From positions 131,615 through 195,614 of the forward strand of contig SFTH01000001.1 in assembly GCA_004563405.1 (NCBI GenBank): 64,000 bases of DNA. Direction: 5' to 3'. The notes beneath the pieces were generated by a model. That model did no database searches, was not told where the DNA came from, and saw only the letters and a program-made list of their open reading frames with translations. This document shows, in pieces, positions 24,967 to 33,088 of the stretch. Position numbers and translations under genes: made by a program. The stretch comes from a bacterium (GTDB taxonomy: Bacteria; Bacillota; Clostridia; Christensenellales; Aristaeellaceae). Position 1 is the stretch's first letter, and every line of letters begins with the position of its first letter.

Positions 24967-25072
24967 ACGTTCACCTCATTCACGTTGCTTCGTCCGCCCG
25001 TGCGCGGGACGCGCTTCTGGCCGCGAAGGGCCTCCCTCCGCGGCCGAAATGCATATTCATAAATTACGTTGT

Positions 25073-25100
25073 ATTATATGCAGACTTGATAAAATGTCAA
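25073..25100 (-). promoter_or_regulatory. Promoter of the aminotransferase gene
   Basis: On the minus strand: TTGACA (25095-25100), 16-nt spacer, TATAAT (25073-25078), about 105 bp upstream of the start at 24966. Confidence 0.7.
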
Positions 25101-25159
25101 GGCGCTTTTCCCGCCTGCGGCAACAATTAACACGGGCCGCGACTCACATTTTCTCAGGA

Positions 25160-25189
25160 TTGACAGCAATTCCCCGGCTGTGATACAAT
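25160..25189 (+). promoter_or_regulatory. Promoter of the holin-like gene
   Basis: TTGACA (25160-25165), 18-nt spacer, TACAAT (25184-25189). The LexA-type box begins 16 bp downstream of the -10. Confidence 0.75.
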
Positions 25190-25204
25190 GAGTGCGCCTG
25201 AATA

Positions 25205-25216
25205 GAACAAATGTTC
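25205..25216 (+). promoter_or_regulatory. Candidate LexA (SOS) box
   Basis: GAAC-AAAT-GTTC matches the Gram-positive LexA consensus GAAC-N4-GTTC. It sits about +10 to +21 from the expected transcription start, a position that would block RNA polymerase. A second, imperfect GAAC-N5-GTTC occurs at 25258-25270. Confidence 0.6.
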
Positions 25217-25306
25217 GACTATGTGCGCGGGCGCGCCGCCGCCGCCCGCCGCAGAGAGAACGGGGCGTTCGTGGAGGGCAAAATTGACGGGAGAAGGGAG
25301 AAATTC

Positions 25307-25525
25307 ATGGAGGAAGGAATCGAAAAGCTTCTGGAGCTGGCCGTGGGCCAGGGAATCTGGGCGGTGCTCTATATCTACCTCTTTTTTCGCATGCTCAGCG
25401 AAAACAAGGCGCGGGAGGAGCGCTATCAGAGCATCATTGCGCAGCTGGGGGACGACATCGGCGACGGAATCGAGCGCATCCAGAACACACTGGACCGCAT
25501 CACGAGCTGCGAGGAGCGCAAATAG
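25307..25525 (+). CDS. BhlA/UviB-family holin-like small membrane protein
   Basis: 72 residues: MEEGIEKLLELAVGQGIWAV, then one transmembrane helix (about 16-30, WAVLYIYLFFRML). A charged tail follows (SENKAREERYQSIIAQLGDDI), predicted helical. This is the layout of BhlA/UviB holin-like peptides; UviB of a Clostridium perfringens plasmid is UV-induced and linked to bacteriocin release. GAGAAGGGAG precedes the ATG. It stands alone between the aminotransferase and two tRNAs, with no lysin or phage gene nearby. Damage-induced expression is inferred from the LexA-type box. Lysis or secretion function is unproven. Confidence 0.75.
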   Translation: MEEGIEKLLELAVGQGIWAVLYIYLFFRMLSENKAREERYQSIIAQLGDDIGDGIERIQNTLDRITSCEERK

Positions 25526-25770
25526 GCGCAGGTGGCGCAGCGTCAACTGTGGGCGGAAAGGACGTCGGGAGAGAGCGCCCCGGAAGGTTTTGTAGGCTGC
25601 GAGCCGGATTGGAGGAGGCAACATGTCGCTGGAGGCCCTGTGCGCTTGCTTTCGTGCTGTGGGGCAGGGCGCGTCCATTTCCGGGCCTGTTGCGCCCATG
25701 GTTGCGGGAGATCTGCACAGGCACGGGCGCTGCACGCCCTGGGTACATGGCTTCTGCCGGTGCGGGGAGA

Positions 25771-25809
25771 AAAGAAAAAGTCCTTGGAGACGATCTGTCT
25801 TCAAGGACT
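25771..25809 (-). terminator. Terminator of the tRNA transcript
   Basis: On the minus strand AGTCCTTG pairs with CAAGGACT across a 15-nt loop and is followed by TTTTCTTTT, 5 nt after tRNA-Glu. The 25526-25770 stretch before it (plus strand view) holds no gene I can support. Confidence 0.7.
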
Positions 25810-25813
25810 CTAT

Positions 25814-25888
25814 TGGCACCTCCATGGGGACTCGAACCCCAGTTTTCGCCGTGAGAGGGCGACGTCTTAACCGCTTGACCATGGAGGC
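25814..25888 (-). tRNA. tRNA-Glu (CTC)
   Basis: A 75-nt tRNA with encoded CCA. The acceptor arm GCCTCCA pairs with TGGAGGT (one G-T). The anticodon stem TCGCC/GGCGA encloses CTCTCAC, giving anticodon CTC. The T-loop GGTTCGAGTCC is standard. Confidence 0.95.
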
Positions 25889-25893
25889 ATGTG

Positions 25894-25967
25894 TGGCTGC
25901 CGAACTAGGATTCGAACCTAGACAACATGAGTCAGAGTCATGGGTGCTACCATTACACAATTCGGCA
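25894..25967 (-). tRNA. tRNA-Gln (CTG)
   Basis: A 74-nt tRNA with encoded CCA. The acceptor arm TGCCGAA pairs perfectly with TTCGGCA. The anticodon stem CATGA/TCATG encloses CTCTGAC, giving anticodon CTG. It is 5 nt upstream of tRNA-Glu on the same transcript. Confidence 0.95.
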
Positions 25968-26008
25968 ATCTGTCAACCGGGCACGATCGCACCCGACCGA
26001 CGCGTATT

Positions 26009-26037
26009 ATTATAGCGTTTTTCGCGCGCACTGTCAA
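26009..26037 (-). promoter_or_regulatory. Consensus promoter of the tRNA-Gln/tRNA-Glu unit
   Basis: On the minus strand: perfect TTGACA (26032-26037), 17-nt spacer, perfect TATAAT (26009-26014), as expected for stable RNA. Confidence 0.9.
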
Positions 26038-26123
26038 TAGTCTCGCTCTGAAAATGTTTCATTTAACATATGTGGCAAACAAAGTATATAAACATTAAAT
26101 ATTAGTAAATTATAGAGAACTAC

Positions 26124-26152
26124 TTGCAAGAAAGCGAAATTCGCGCTATGCT
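26124..26152 (+). promoter_or_regulatory. Promoter of the HPr-like gene
   Basis: TTGCAA (26124-26129), 17-nt spacer, TATGCT (26147-26152), about 50 bp before the ATG. The flanking 26040-26120 is unusually AT-rich for this genome. Confidence 0.65.
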
Positions 26153-26203
26153 TATATCGAAGAATATGTCCGTCAGGACATGCACTTAAAGGGGATCAGA
26201 ATT

Positions 26204-26434
26204 ATGAAAGCTGTCAACATCAAGCTCAGTCTGGCGGAAAACGTCAAGTATTTCGTAAACATTGCGAACAAGTACCCTTACGACCTTGACCTGCGCGTTG
26301 GCCGTCATGTGGTTGACGGCAAGTCCATCCTGGGTATCTTCAGCCTGGATCTCTCCAAGCCGATCACCCTGGAGGTCTATTCCGACCACTGCGACGATCT
26401 GATGGAGGAGCTCAAGCCGTTCATCATCGGCTGA
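26204..26434 (+). CDS. HPr-like protein lacking the catalytic histidine
   Basis: 76 residues with the HPr fold pattern: an N-terminal strand (KAVNIKLSLAENV), helix (VKYFVNIANKY), and the Ser46-region motif GKSILGIFSLDLSKPITLEVY. In true HPr the active site is GLHARPA. Here the matching segment is SLAENVKYF, with no His or Arg, so it cannot carry phosphate from PEP. The regulatory Ser and following hydrophobic patch are kept, as in Crh-like proteins that act only as HprK/CcpA partners. The ATG at 26204 follows AAAGGGGA. It is monocistronic with its own promoter and terminator. Confidence 0.8.
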   Translation: MKAVNIKLSLAENVKYFVNIANKYPYDLDLRVGRHVVDGKSILGIFSLDLSKPITLEVYSDHCDDLMEELKPFIIG

Positions 26435-26450
26435 TACCGAAGCAAGGGAG

Positions 26451-26482
26451 AGGAACCGGCGGCCTTCTGGCTGCCGGTTCCT
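26451..26482 (+). terminator. Terminator of the HPr-like gene
   Basis: AGGAACCGGC(GGC) pairs with GCTGCCGGTTCCT around a short loop, then TTTGC. It lies 17 nt after the stop. Confidence 0.65.
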
Positions 26483-26554
26483 TTGCATATTCTGACGTCC
26501 CCTGACGCGCGGAAGCGGCCGCATTTCTGCGGCCGCCCGTTCTGTCTTGCTGGA

Positions 26555-27868
26555 TCAGTTGTCCTCGGGGAGCTCCAGGGTGACGTTCACGTCCACGAAG
26601 TTGTAGCCGCCGCTGACGGCGATCTCGCCCGTGTAGTTGCTGCTGTCGCTCTGGCTGTTGTTGGAATCATCCTGGCCGTAGTTCGGGCCGTAGCCATAGC
26701 CGTAGTTGCGTCCGAAGTAGGAGCCGAAGATGTCGTTGTAGTAGTTATTGTTGTTGGTCACGGGGTACACGCTGTCGTAGCGCACCACAGTCACCTTCAC
26801 GCTGTCGCCCGCCTGATACTTGTCCAGCACGGCGGTCAGCTCGCGGAAGCTGGTCACGCGCTCGTCGTTGACGGCGTAGATGAAGTCATACTGCTTCAGA
26901 CCGGCCTTCTCGGCGGCGCTGCCTGCGTTGACGCCGTAGATGCATACGCTGGCCGGCGGATAGTTGCCGGTGGGCTCGTTCGGGCCGTCGTAGTCCTTCA
27001 CGGTGACGCCCATCTGCGGACGGATGACCTTGCCGTTTTCAATCAGCTGCATGGCGATGGGGTAGGCGGTGTCCACGGGGATGGCGAAACCCAGGCCCTC
27101 AAAGCTCACGGAGGAGTAGGCGCTGCCGGAGTACTTCAGGGTGTTGATGCCCACCAGCTCGCCCTTGTAGTTGAACAGGCCGCCGCCGCTGTTGCCGGAG
27201 TTGATGGCCGCGTCGTGCTGAATGTAGTCCACGCTGCGGGTGGTGTTGCTGCCGGAGACGTCGCTGCGCTCGAGGGCGGAGACCACGCCCTGGGTCACGG
27301 TGTTGGCCAGAACCTCGCCGCCGGGATTGCCGATGGCGATCACGGTGCTGCCCACGATCAGATTTGTGGAGGTGCCGATGGTCGCGGGAACCAGCTGGTC
27401 GGCGTATGCGCTGTCCACCTGAAGGACGGCCAGATCCAGGGAGGAATCCGAGCCGGCGACCTTCGCGTTCACCTTTTCGCCGGAGGGCATCAGAATCTGG
27501 TAGCTGTCGCCGTTTTCAATGACGTGGTAGTTGGTCAGCACATAGCCGCCCTCCTTGATGACCACGCCGCTGCCCTGGGCGTACATGGTTTCCTTCACTT
27601 CACCGTTGGAGCGGTTCCACTCCTGCTTGTTGGTGATGACGCCCACCACGGAATTGGCGTTCTTCTGGGAGACGTAGATTGCCGGGCTGGGATCCGACGC
27701 GGGTTCCGCGGCCAGCGTCTGCACTCCGGCCTCCGCGTAGGCCCTGGGACCGCTGGAGAGATACGCGCCCGCGTTGAAGCCGCACAGGGCGATCATGCAG
27801 GCCAGTGCCATGCTCGTCATCCAGAGAAGCGGACGGCGGGATGCGTGCTTTCTGTTCGTGTTTTTCAT
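26555..27868 (-). CDS. HtrA/DegP-type trypsin-like serine protease with PDZ domain
   Basis: 437 residues. The start at 27868 (MKNTNRKHASRRPLLWMTSM) has AAAGGAG 9 nt upstream; the frame extends further with no ribosome site. One N-terminal membrane helix (about 14-36) anchors it facing outward. The catalytic triad is visible: His in LTNYHVIEN, Asp in DSSLDLAVLQV, Ser in INSGNSGGGLFN. A PDZ domain follows (about 300-385; PASVCIYGVNAGSAAEKAGL). The C-terminal part has a striking Asn/Tyr/Gly-rich insert (NNNNYYNDIFGSYFGRNYG) before a last beta segment. Extracytoplasmic quality control is the usual family role. Confidence 0.92.
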   Translation of the reverse strand: MKNTNRKHASRRPLLWMTSMALACMIALCGFNAGAYLSSGPRAYAEAGVQTLAAEPASDPSPAIYVSQKNANSVVGVITNKQEWNRSNGEVKETMYAQGSGVVIKEGGYVLTNYHVIENGDSYQILMPSGEKVNAKVAGSDSSLDLAVLQVDSAYADQLVPATIGTSTNLIVGSTVIAIGNPGGEVLANTVTQGVVSALERSDVSGSNTTRSVDYIQHDAAINSGNSGGGLFNYKGELVGINTLKYSGSAYSSVSFEGLGFAIPVDTAYPIAMQLIENGKVIRPQMGVTVKDYDGPNEPTGNYPPASVCIYGVNAGSAAEKAGLKQYDFIYAVNDERVTSFRELTAVLDKYQAGDSVKVTVVRYDSVYPVTNNNNYYNDIFGSYFGRNYGYGYGPNYGQDDSNNSQSDSSNYTGEIAVSGGYNFVDVNVTLELPEDN

Positions 27869-27941
27869 ATTCACAATCTCCTTTGCGATGGAATGGAATG
27901 TATGGGGCGTTCCAGGGAAGTTCCTTCCTTTGAACGCTTGT

Positions 27942-27970
27942 ATTATAAATCCGTGGTCAGGGAAAGTCAA
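27942..27970 (-). promoter_or_regulatory. Promoter of the HtrA-type protease
   Basis: On the minus strand: TTGACT (27965-27970), 17-nt spacer, TATAAT (27942-27947), 74 bp upstream of the start. The remaining 27971-28192 is GC-rich and shows nothing recognisable. Confidence 0.75.
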
Positions 27971-28192
27971 TGAACAAACATGCTGGAATTTATGAACGAA
28001 CTGTAACTCTTTTTCCAGTCACATTTTCCGCCTTCCGGACAGCGCGCAGGCGGCGCGTCCGCTTCCGGTTGCCGCCCGGAAAACGCCGCTTGAATCCCGG
28101 GCAACCGGCCTCTTCGCGTTGAAAATGGGGCCTTGCAACGCATTGAGGCGGCGCATCCGCGCCGCCCTTGCCCGACGTCCTGCACGCCGGCG

Positions 28193-28417
28193 TCAGTTGT
28201 GCGCGTGGGCGCCGTCGGTCTCCGCGCCGCCGCGCTCCCGGAACAGGAGCGAGATGCACCACAGGCCCGCCACGCCCACGATGGTGTAGACGATGCGGCT
28301 GATCACCGCGCCCTGGCCGCCACAGATGTAGGCCACCAGGTCAAACTGAAACAGTCCCACCAGCAGCCAGTTGATGGCGCCGATGATGGTCAAAACCAGC
28401 GAAGTGCGATCCAACAT
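28193..28417 (-). CDS. DUF378-family small membrane protein
   Basis: 74 residues with two hydrophobic helices (LVLTIIGAINWLLVGLFQFDLVAYI and IVYTIVGVAGLWCISLLF) joined by a short loop. This is the YuzA/DUF378 pattern, including the GAINWLLVGLF signature. The function of this family is unknown. The tail is His/Ala-rich (GAHAHN). An AAAGGAGG-like site precedes the ATG on the minus strand. It stands divergent from spoIIE. Confidence 0.85.
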   Translation of the reverse strand: MLDRTSLVLTIIGAINWLLVGLFQFDLVAYICGGQGAVISRIVYTIVGVAGLWCISLLFRERGGAETDGAHAHN

Positions 28418-28511
28418 ATCGTTTCCTCCTTTTTCCTGCGGTCGGTCCGCATGGTGAAATCATTGTTGCCCAAAATTCGGAAACTATGCAGGTGCGGGCG
28501 GCAATTTGTTC

Positions 28512-28539
28512 TTGCATCTGTTCCCGCAACATAGATAAT
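28512..28539 (+). promoter_or_regulatory. Candidate promoter of spoIIE
   Basis: TTGCAT (28512-28517), 16-nt spacer, GATAAT (28534-28539). No clear Spo0A box was found, although spoIIE is Spo0A-controlled in Bacillus. Confidence 0.5.
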
Positions 28540-28571
28540 TCCACTTGAAGATGCGGGGGAGGTTGTACGGT

Positions 28572-30887
28572 ATGTTGCGTGCGCTTCAATGGGAGAGGGG
28601 CGCGGCCGCGGCGGAGCGGCTTCGCACCCTCGCGCGGCGGTCTCTGCGCCCCGCGGCGATGGCCGCAGCGATGTTTTTGCTCATGCGCGCCGAGCTCATG
28701 CTGCGCGCGTCGCCCATGGCGGCGGCGCTGCTTGCGGCGGGACTCGCGGCGGGGGAGAATCCCGCAGCGATGGTGGCGGGCTGCCTGCTGGGCATGCTGC
28801 GCCTGCCGCTGCGGGAATCGGCGGTGCTGCCCGCAGTGAGTTGCGCGGCGGTGATGGGGGCGGCGCTGCTCCTTCCGCTGCTGCCGTTTCAGCGGCGCTG
28901 GGATAAGGAGACGCGCGTCTCCCTGACGGCGGGACTGGCGGTGCTGCTGCCCGCGCTGATCTGCGGGGGCGGCGCGCCGCTGCCCTCGCTTCAGGGCTTC
29001 GCCTGTGCGGCGCTGGCCGCCGCGTCGTCCCCCTTCCTGCTCGCGGCGCTCGACCTGCGGCCGGGGCGCGCGCGACTGATGCCCCAGGAGCGGGTGGGTG
29101 CACTGCTGCTGGCGGGCGCCTGCCTCGCGGGGGCGTACTGCGAGCTTCCGCCGCTGGCGGAGGCGCTGGCCGCGCTGGCGGTGCTCGCATTTTCCGGCGC
29201 GGGCGCGGCTGTGGGCGTGCTGGCGGGTCTCGCGCTGGCCGCGGGCGGCGCGAACCTGTTGAAGCTGGCCTCCCTGTCCCTGTGCGCCCTGATGGCGGGG
29301 TTGAAGCTCTTTGCGTACCGCTGGCAGCGGGCCCTGGCGCTCTGCGCCGCCGCCGCGCTGGTTCAATGGATTGCGGGCGCGGCGGCGCTGGGGGCGCAGT
29401 GGGCGCTCTGCGCCGCGGCGGTCTATCTGCTGCTGCCGGAATCGCTGCTGCGCCGCGCGGAGGCCTTCGCAGGGCCGCCCCGGGAGGAGGATTGCAGCGC
29501 GGAGCGCGTGGCCCGGGAGGTGACCGCCGAGACCCGGCGCAGGCTGCGCGCCCTGGGCGACGTGTTCGAGGAGATGGCTGACGCCAGCGCCGCGCCCACG
29601 GACGTGCCCGACGAGCAGGCGCTGATCTGTGAGATGCGCAACCGCCTGTGCGCGGGCTGCGGCGGCTACGAAGACTGCTGGACGGGCGGGGAAAACCGGG
29701 GCGCGCGCCTGCTGTGCCGGCTGATCGGGGAGGCCCTCGACCGGGTGGACGCGCCGCCGGGCATGCGGGTGCTCTTTTCCGACGGCGAAATTCCGCCGGA
29801 CGTGCTGCGGGCCTGCCGTCGGGGCCGGATGATCCCGGACCGCCTGGGGCTGCTGATGCGGGACTTCGCCGAAAAGCGCCGCGCGGAGATCAAGCGCTGC
29901 GCCACGGGGCAGATGATGTCGGCGCAGTTCATGCAGGCCCGGGAGATCCTCTACAATCTTGCGGAGCGTCAGGGCGCGCCGGTGGCCTATCGCAGCGCGC
30001 GGCTGGATGCGCTGCGGGCTGCGCTGGAGGCCGGAGGAATCGACGGCTGTGCGGTGTTCGCCTGCGGCGCGGAGGAGGCGGAGATCCGGCTCTCCCGGCC
30101 CGGGCGGCCATGGACCCGGGACGAAGCGCGCCGGGCGGGCGCGGCTCTGGCGCGGGTGCTCGGCGGACGCTTCGGGCTTCAGCTCCGGGGCGATACGCTG
30201 TGCTTTATCCAGCAGCCTCGGTTCCGGGTGGAGACCGGCGCGAGCTGCCAGAGCGGCGTGGCGGGCGAGGTCTGCGGCGACAGCCATCTGGTGCGCACGC
30301 TGGGCAGCGCCCGCCAGGCGCTGATGCTCTCCGACGGCATGGGGCTGGGCGCGGCGGCGGCGGACGAGAGCCGGGAGACGCTGCGGCTGCTCTGGCGCTT
30401 CCTGGAGGCGGGCGTCTCGCTGCCGCTGGCGCTGGAGACGGTGAACCGGCAGATGCTGGCGCGCAGCGGGGAGGACATGTTCGCCACGGTGGACCTGTGC
30501 GTGATCAACCTGAACACCGGCGTGGCGGAGTTTACGAAGCTGGCCGCCTGCCGCACGCTGATTCTGCGGGGGCAGGAGCTGATGTGCATTGAGGGCGGTC
30601 GCCTGCCCCTGGGCATACTTGAGGGCGTACAGAGCGCGGTGAGCCGGGTGCGCCTGCGCCCCGGAGATCTGCTGGTCATGGGCTCCGACGGCGTGATGGA
30701 GGCGGGCGACGCGCTGATGATCGAGCGCCTGGCGCGAGCCGGTGCGCAGAAGCCCCCGGCGCAGCTGGCCGGGGAGCTGGTGCGTGAGGCCGGACTGCGC
30801 CGCGCCGAGGGCCGCCGTGACGACCTGACCTGCATCTGCGCCCGCCTGTGCGACGCAAAGTGCACCCGAAGCGCCGCGCGGGGATGA
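28572..30887 (+). CDS. spoIIE: Stage II sporulation protein E (SpoIIE), PP2C-type phosphatase
   Basis: 771 residues. The ATG at 28572 was chosen because GGGGGAGG lies about 9 nt before it. About ten Ala/Leu-rich membrane segments fill residues 1-310. A middle domain carries the cysteine motif RLCAGCGGYEDCW. The C-terminal PP2C phosphatase (about 540-765) has the metal-binding Asp in LSDGMGLG and GSDGVMEAGD, plus SGEDMFATVDL. In spore formers SpoIIE dephosphorylates SpoIIAA to release sigma-F in the forespore and helps place the polar septum. Its presence indicates an endospore-forming lineage, although the spoIIA operon lies elsewhere. Confidence 0.93.
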   Translation: MLRALQWERGAAAAERLRTLARRSLRPAAMAAAMFLLMRAELMLRASPMAAALLAAGLAAGENPAAMVAGCLLGMLRLPLRESAVLPAVSCAAVMGAALLLPLLPFQRRWDKETRVSLTAGLAVLLPALICGGGAPLPSLQGFACAALAAASSPFLLAALDLRPGRARLMPQERVGALLLAGACLAGAYCELPPLAEALAALAVLAFSGAGAAVGVLAGLALAAGGANLLKLASLSLCALMAGLKLFAYRWQRALALCAAAALVQWIAGAAALGAQWALCAAAVYLLLPESLLRRAEAFAGPPREEDCSAERVAREVTAETRRRLRALGDVFEEMADASAAPTDVPDEQALICEMRNRLCAGCGGYEDCWTGGENRGARLLCRLIGEALDRVDAPPGMRVLFSDGEIPPDVLRACRRGRMIPDRLGLLMRDFAEKRRAEIKRCATGQMMSAQFMQAREILYNLAERQGAPVAYRSARLDALRAALEAGGIDGCAVFACGAEEAEIRLSRPGRPWTRDEARRAGAALARVLGGRFGLQLRGDTLCFIQQPRFRVETGASCQSGVAGEVCGDSHLVRTLGSARQALMLSDGMGLGAAAADESRETLRLLWRFLEAGVSLPLALETVNRQMLARSGEDMFATVDLCVINLNTGVAEFTKLAACRTLILRGQELMCIEGGRLPLGILEGVQSAVSRVRLRPGDLLVMGSDGVMEAGDALMIERLARAGAQKPPAQLAGELVREAGLRRAEGRRDDLTCICARLCDAKCTRSAARG

Positions 30888-31018
30888 TTTCGGCCCGCAC
30901 TCTATTTTGAGCGGCCTGCCACCCTGAAAGCCGGGCGGGACAAGGGTTGCCCCTGCGACCGGGGCTGGCTCCCGGCCGCGAAAGCATGCGCGCAGGCCGC
31001 GGACAAGGATCGCAAACG

Positions 31019-31060
31019 CAAAAATGCCAGCCGATTCGGGAGAAAGGGCTGGCATTTTGC
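31019..31060 (+). terminator. Terminator hairpin between spoIIE and the aldolase gene
   Basis: GCAAAAATGCCAGCC pairs with GGCTGGCATTTTGC around a 13-nt loop. It has A-rich and U-rich shoulders and could serve either convergent gene. The rest of 30888-31226 is GC-rich with nothing recognisable. Confidence 0.65.
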
Positions 31061-31226
31061 TTGCGTCAACTGCGACTGTTCCCGGCAAAGTTCTGAATGT
31101 GTGTTGCGCCGGATGTGCGGAGACGACGGAACCCGGCGCGGGCAGGGCAAGCGCCGCTTCGTCCGGCAGAGGACTTCCGATGCGGTCGGTGTTCATGTCC
31201 GGCACCGTTGCACCGGTTGCGGGGCG

Positions 31227-31988
31227 CTAGAGTGACTTCAGCTCCTCCATGGTTTCAGTGAAGCCGCGGCAGTAGAACTGCAAATCGCTGGCCGTCCAGA
31301 GCACATTTGCACCCATTTCGCGATAGTGCTTTGCATCTGCGGCATCGTTACAGAAAATGCCGCAGGATTTGTTGTAGCGGGCGGCAATTTCAAACACTTG
31401 CCGGACCGCGCGATCCATCACTGCGCTCTTTGTGTCGAGGGGCGTGCCGAGCATCACGGACATGTCGTTGGGACCGATGATCACCGCGCCGATATGCGTT
31501 CCATGGCGTTCGAGTATGGCGGGCAGATTGTCGATGCCCTTCTGGGACTCAATCTGAATCATGATCATGCGGCTCTTCTGGAAATGATCAAAGCTCTCAC
31601 CCGCACGGAACTGGCCGTAACCGCCAACGCCCTTGCGGCCCACGGGGCTGAAACAGACTGCGTCCATCACGGTGTGCATCTGCTCCAGTGTCTCCACCCG
31701 GGGAATCATTACGCCGTCTGCGCCCATGTCAATGGCCTTCGCAATCAGGTGGTACTGGCTGTCCTGCACGCGCAGGAAGCCCGGAATTCCCAGCAGACGG
31801 CAGGTCTGCAGCATTGGGATCACATTTTGTGTGTCAAAGCAACCGTGCTCCGCATCCATCAGTACAAAATCCAGATCGTCGCGCTTCATTTTTTCAATCA
31901 GGATTGTGTCCGGCAGCATGATCATCGTGGTGCCGACGACCTTTTCGCGCCGGTTCAGCTTTTCAATCAGGGCTTCGCAGCGATCCAT
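31227..31988 (-). CDS. HpcH/HpaI-family aldolase (2-keto-3-deoxy acid aldolase)
   Basis: A 253-residue TIM-barrel class II aldolase. Family features include FVLMDAEHGCFDTQNV, the Arg in FLRVQDSQ, GADGVMIPRVET, the metal ligand Glu in IQIESQKGIDN and Asp in IIGPNDMSVMLG. Relatives cleave 2-keto-3-deoxy-glucarate, -rhamnonate or 4-hydroxy-2-oxoheptanedioate into pyruvate and an aldehyde. It is the last gene of a leftward TRAP operon, 1 nt after the DUF4432 gene, so it likely breaks down the imported compound or its derivative. The exact substrate is not visible. Confidence 0.85.
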   Translation of the reverse strand: MDRCEALIEKLNRREKVVGTTMIMLPDTILIEKMKRDDLDFVLMDAEHGCFDTQNVIPMLQTCRLLGIPGFLRVQDSQYHLIAKAIDMGADGVMIPRVETLEQMHTVMDAVCFSPVGRKGVGGYGQFRAGESFDHFQKSRMIMIQIESQKGIDNLPAILERHGTHIGAVIIGPNDMSVMLGTPLDTKSAVMDRAVRQVFEIAARYNKSCGIFCNDAADAKHYREMGANVLWTASDLQFYCRGFTETMEELKSL

Positions 31989-31989
31989 A

Positions 31990-33069
31990 TCATTTCTCCT
32001 CCCGATATGTGAATTTTCCGTCCTTTGATACGCCCGTTACGCGGCGTGCGTCGTGGTGCACGGCTGCGGTGATCCATGTACTCTGACACTCGCCGCTGGC
32101 AAGCGTGCGGGTTTCGCCTGCGGCGGATGCGTCCCGGATGATGGGAACGCTGGACACGCAGGGTTCGATGGACATGGCGTAGCATCTGCCGTGCATCGGA
32201 AAGCCGCTGCTGGAGCAGAATTCCTTCCAGATCCATGCGTGGGGAAAGACGGATACATCCCACGAGAGACCGACGCCGACGGCGCGTTTGCGGTCGGTGA
32301 CCGCCGCCCAGCCCTCGGGCATGTTGCGCAGATACAGCGTCTCGTTGACGTGGGCAGATTTGTCCAGCACGCACCGCTCGTCTACCATGGCGCCATCCTT
32401 TCCGGGCATGGCGGACAGCGTGCCCGTCGCGCCCTGGCGCAGCTGCGAGCGGGGCTGTTCCCGGGCGCTGCGATCGACCACCTGACAGTCCGGCGCGTCG
32501 ATTTCACAGTGGCCGTTGAGGAAGGCTTCGCCCATCGTGAAGTGGTGGCCCCACACATATTCCTGGGGATCGGCGCTCTGATTGGTCACGTTCTCACGGA
32601 TGAACAGCGCGCCCGCATCGCCGCGTAGCTCCATAATGCGCTCCAGACGGAAGTCGGTGCGCATGGTCTCCACGGTGAACTTCAGCGCGATTCGATCGGG
32701 CGTATCCGCGATGACCTCCATGTCCCAGGGCTGATAGGCCACCTCGCCGTGCTGTCCGTAGACTGTGTGATTGAATTCGCAGCTCCTGCCCGCGTTGGGA
32801 AACATTTCAAACCAGCCGCCCATCATGTAATCCCAGAAAGCACCCTGCGCGTCCGCCTTTGACGGTTGATAGCCATTCAGGCGGGAGAGGCCGCGGCGTT
32901 CGCGCATCATGAAATCGGTGTCCGTGCGCTTGTCCAGAAATTCGTAGATTTGACAGCCCCAGCCGACCAGCACGCTCACCCGCAGATGGCGGTTTTCCAT
33001 GCTGACGGCCCGGCATCCGTGGATGGAGTATTCCATCATGCGGCAACCATAATTTCTTTCAGCAAACAT
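31990..33069 (-). CDS. DUF4432-family protein (aldose-1-epimerase-like fold)
   Basis: 359 residues of the galactose-mutarotase-like superfamily, DUF4432 type. Visible patterns are YSIHGCRAVSMENRHLRVSV near the N-terminus, GWGCQIYEF, MMGGWFEMFPNAG, and VWGHHFTMG with the His pair at the putative sugar site. Members occur in sugar-acid and pentose operons and may isomerise or epimerise sugars. It lies 19 nt after the TRAP large permease and directly before the aldolase. Substrate unknown. Confidence 0.8.
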   Translation of the reverse strand: MFAERNYGCRMMEYSIHGCRAVSMENRHLRVSVLVGWGCQIYEFLDKRTDTDFMMRERRGLSRLNGYQPSKADAQGAFWDYMMGGWFEMFPNAGRSCEFNHTVYGQHGEVAYQPWDMEVIADTPDRIALKFTVETMRTDFRLERIMELRGDAGALFIRENVTNQSADPQEYVWGHHFTMGEAFLNGHCEIDAPDCQVVDRSAREQPRSQLRQGATGTLSAMPGKDGAMVDERCVLDKSAHVNETLYLRNMPEGWAAVTDRKRAVGVGLSWDVSVFPHAWIWKEFCSSSGFPMHGRCYAMSIEPCVSSVPIIRDASAAGETRTLASGECQSTWITAAVHHDARRVTGVSKDGKFTYREEK

Positions 33070-33088
33070 ATTCGAATTACCTCATGTT

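Noticed and set aside
25040..25075. ARG box upstream of the aminotransferase
   Set aside because: Only a partial match (ATGAATATGCAT); with no other arg gene nearby the evidence is too thin.
25258..25270. Second LexA box GAAC-N5-GTTC
   Set aside because: The spacer is 5 rather than 4 bp, so the half-sites are out of phase with the consensus.
25160..25967. Prophage remnant around the holin-like gene and tRNAs
   Set aside because: No integrase, lysin, capsid gene or att-like duplication of the tRNA ends was found.
25623..26015. A plus-strand frame with GGAGGAGG before ATG 25623
   Set aside because: It would run antisense through both tRNA genes, its protein has no recognisable pattern, and it crosses the tRNA promoter.
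28341..31205. Very long minus-strand open frame opposite spoIIE
   Set aside because: It is a product of high GC content; its His/Arg/Gln-rich translation has no domain pattern, and spoIIE motifs fix the coding strand.
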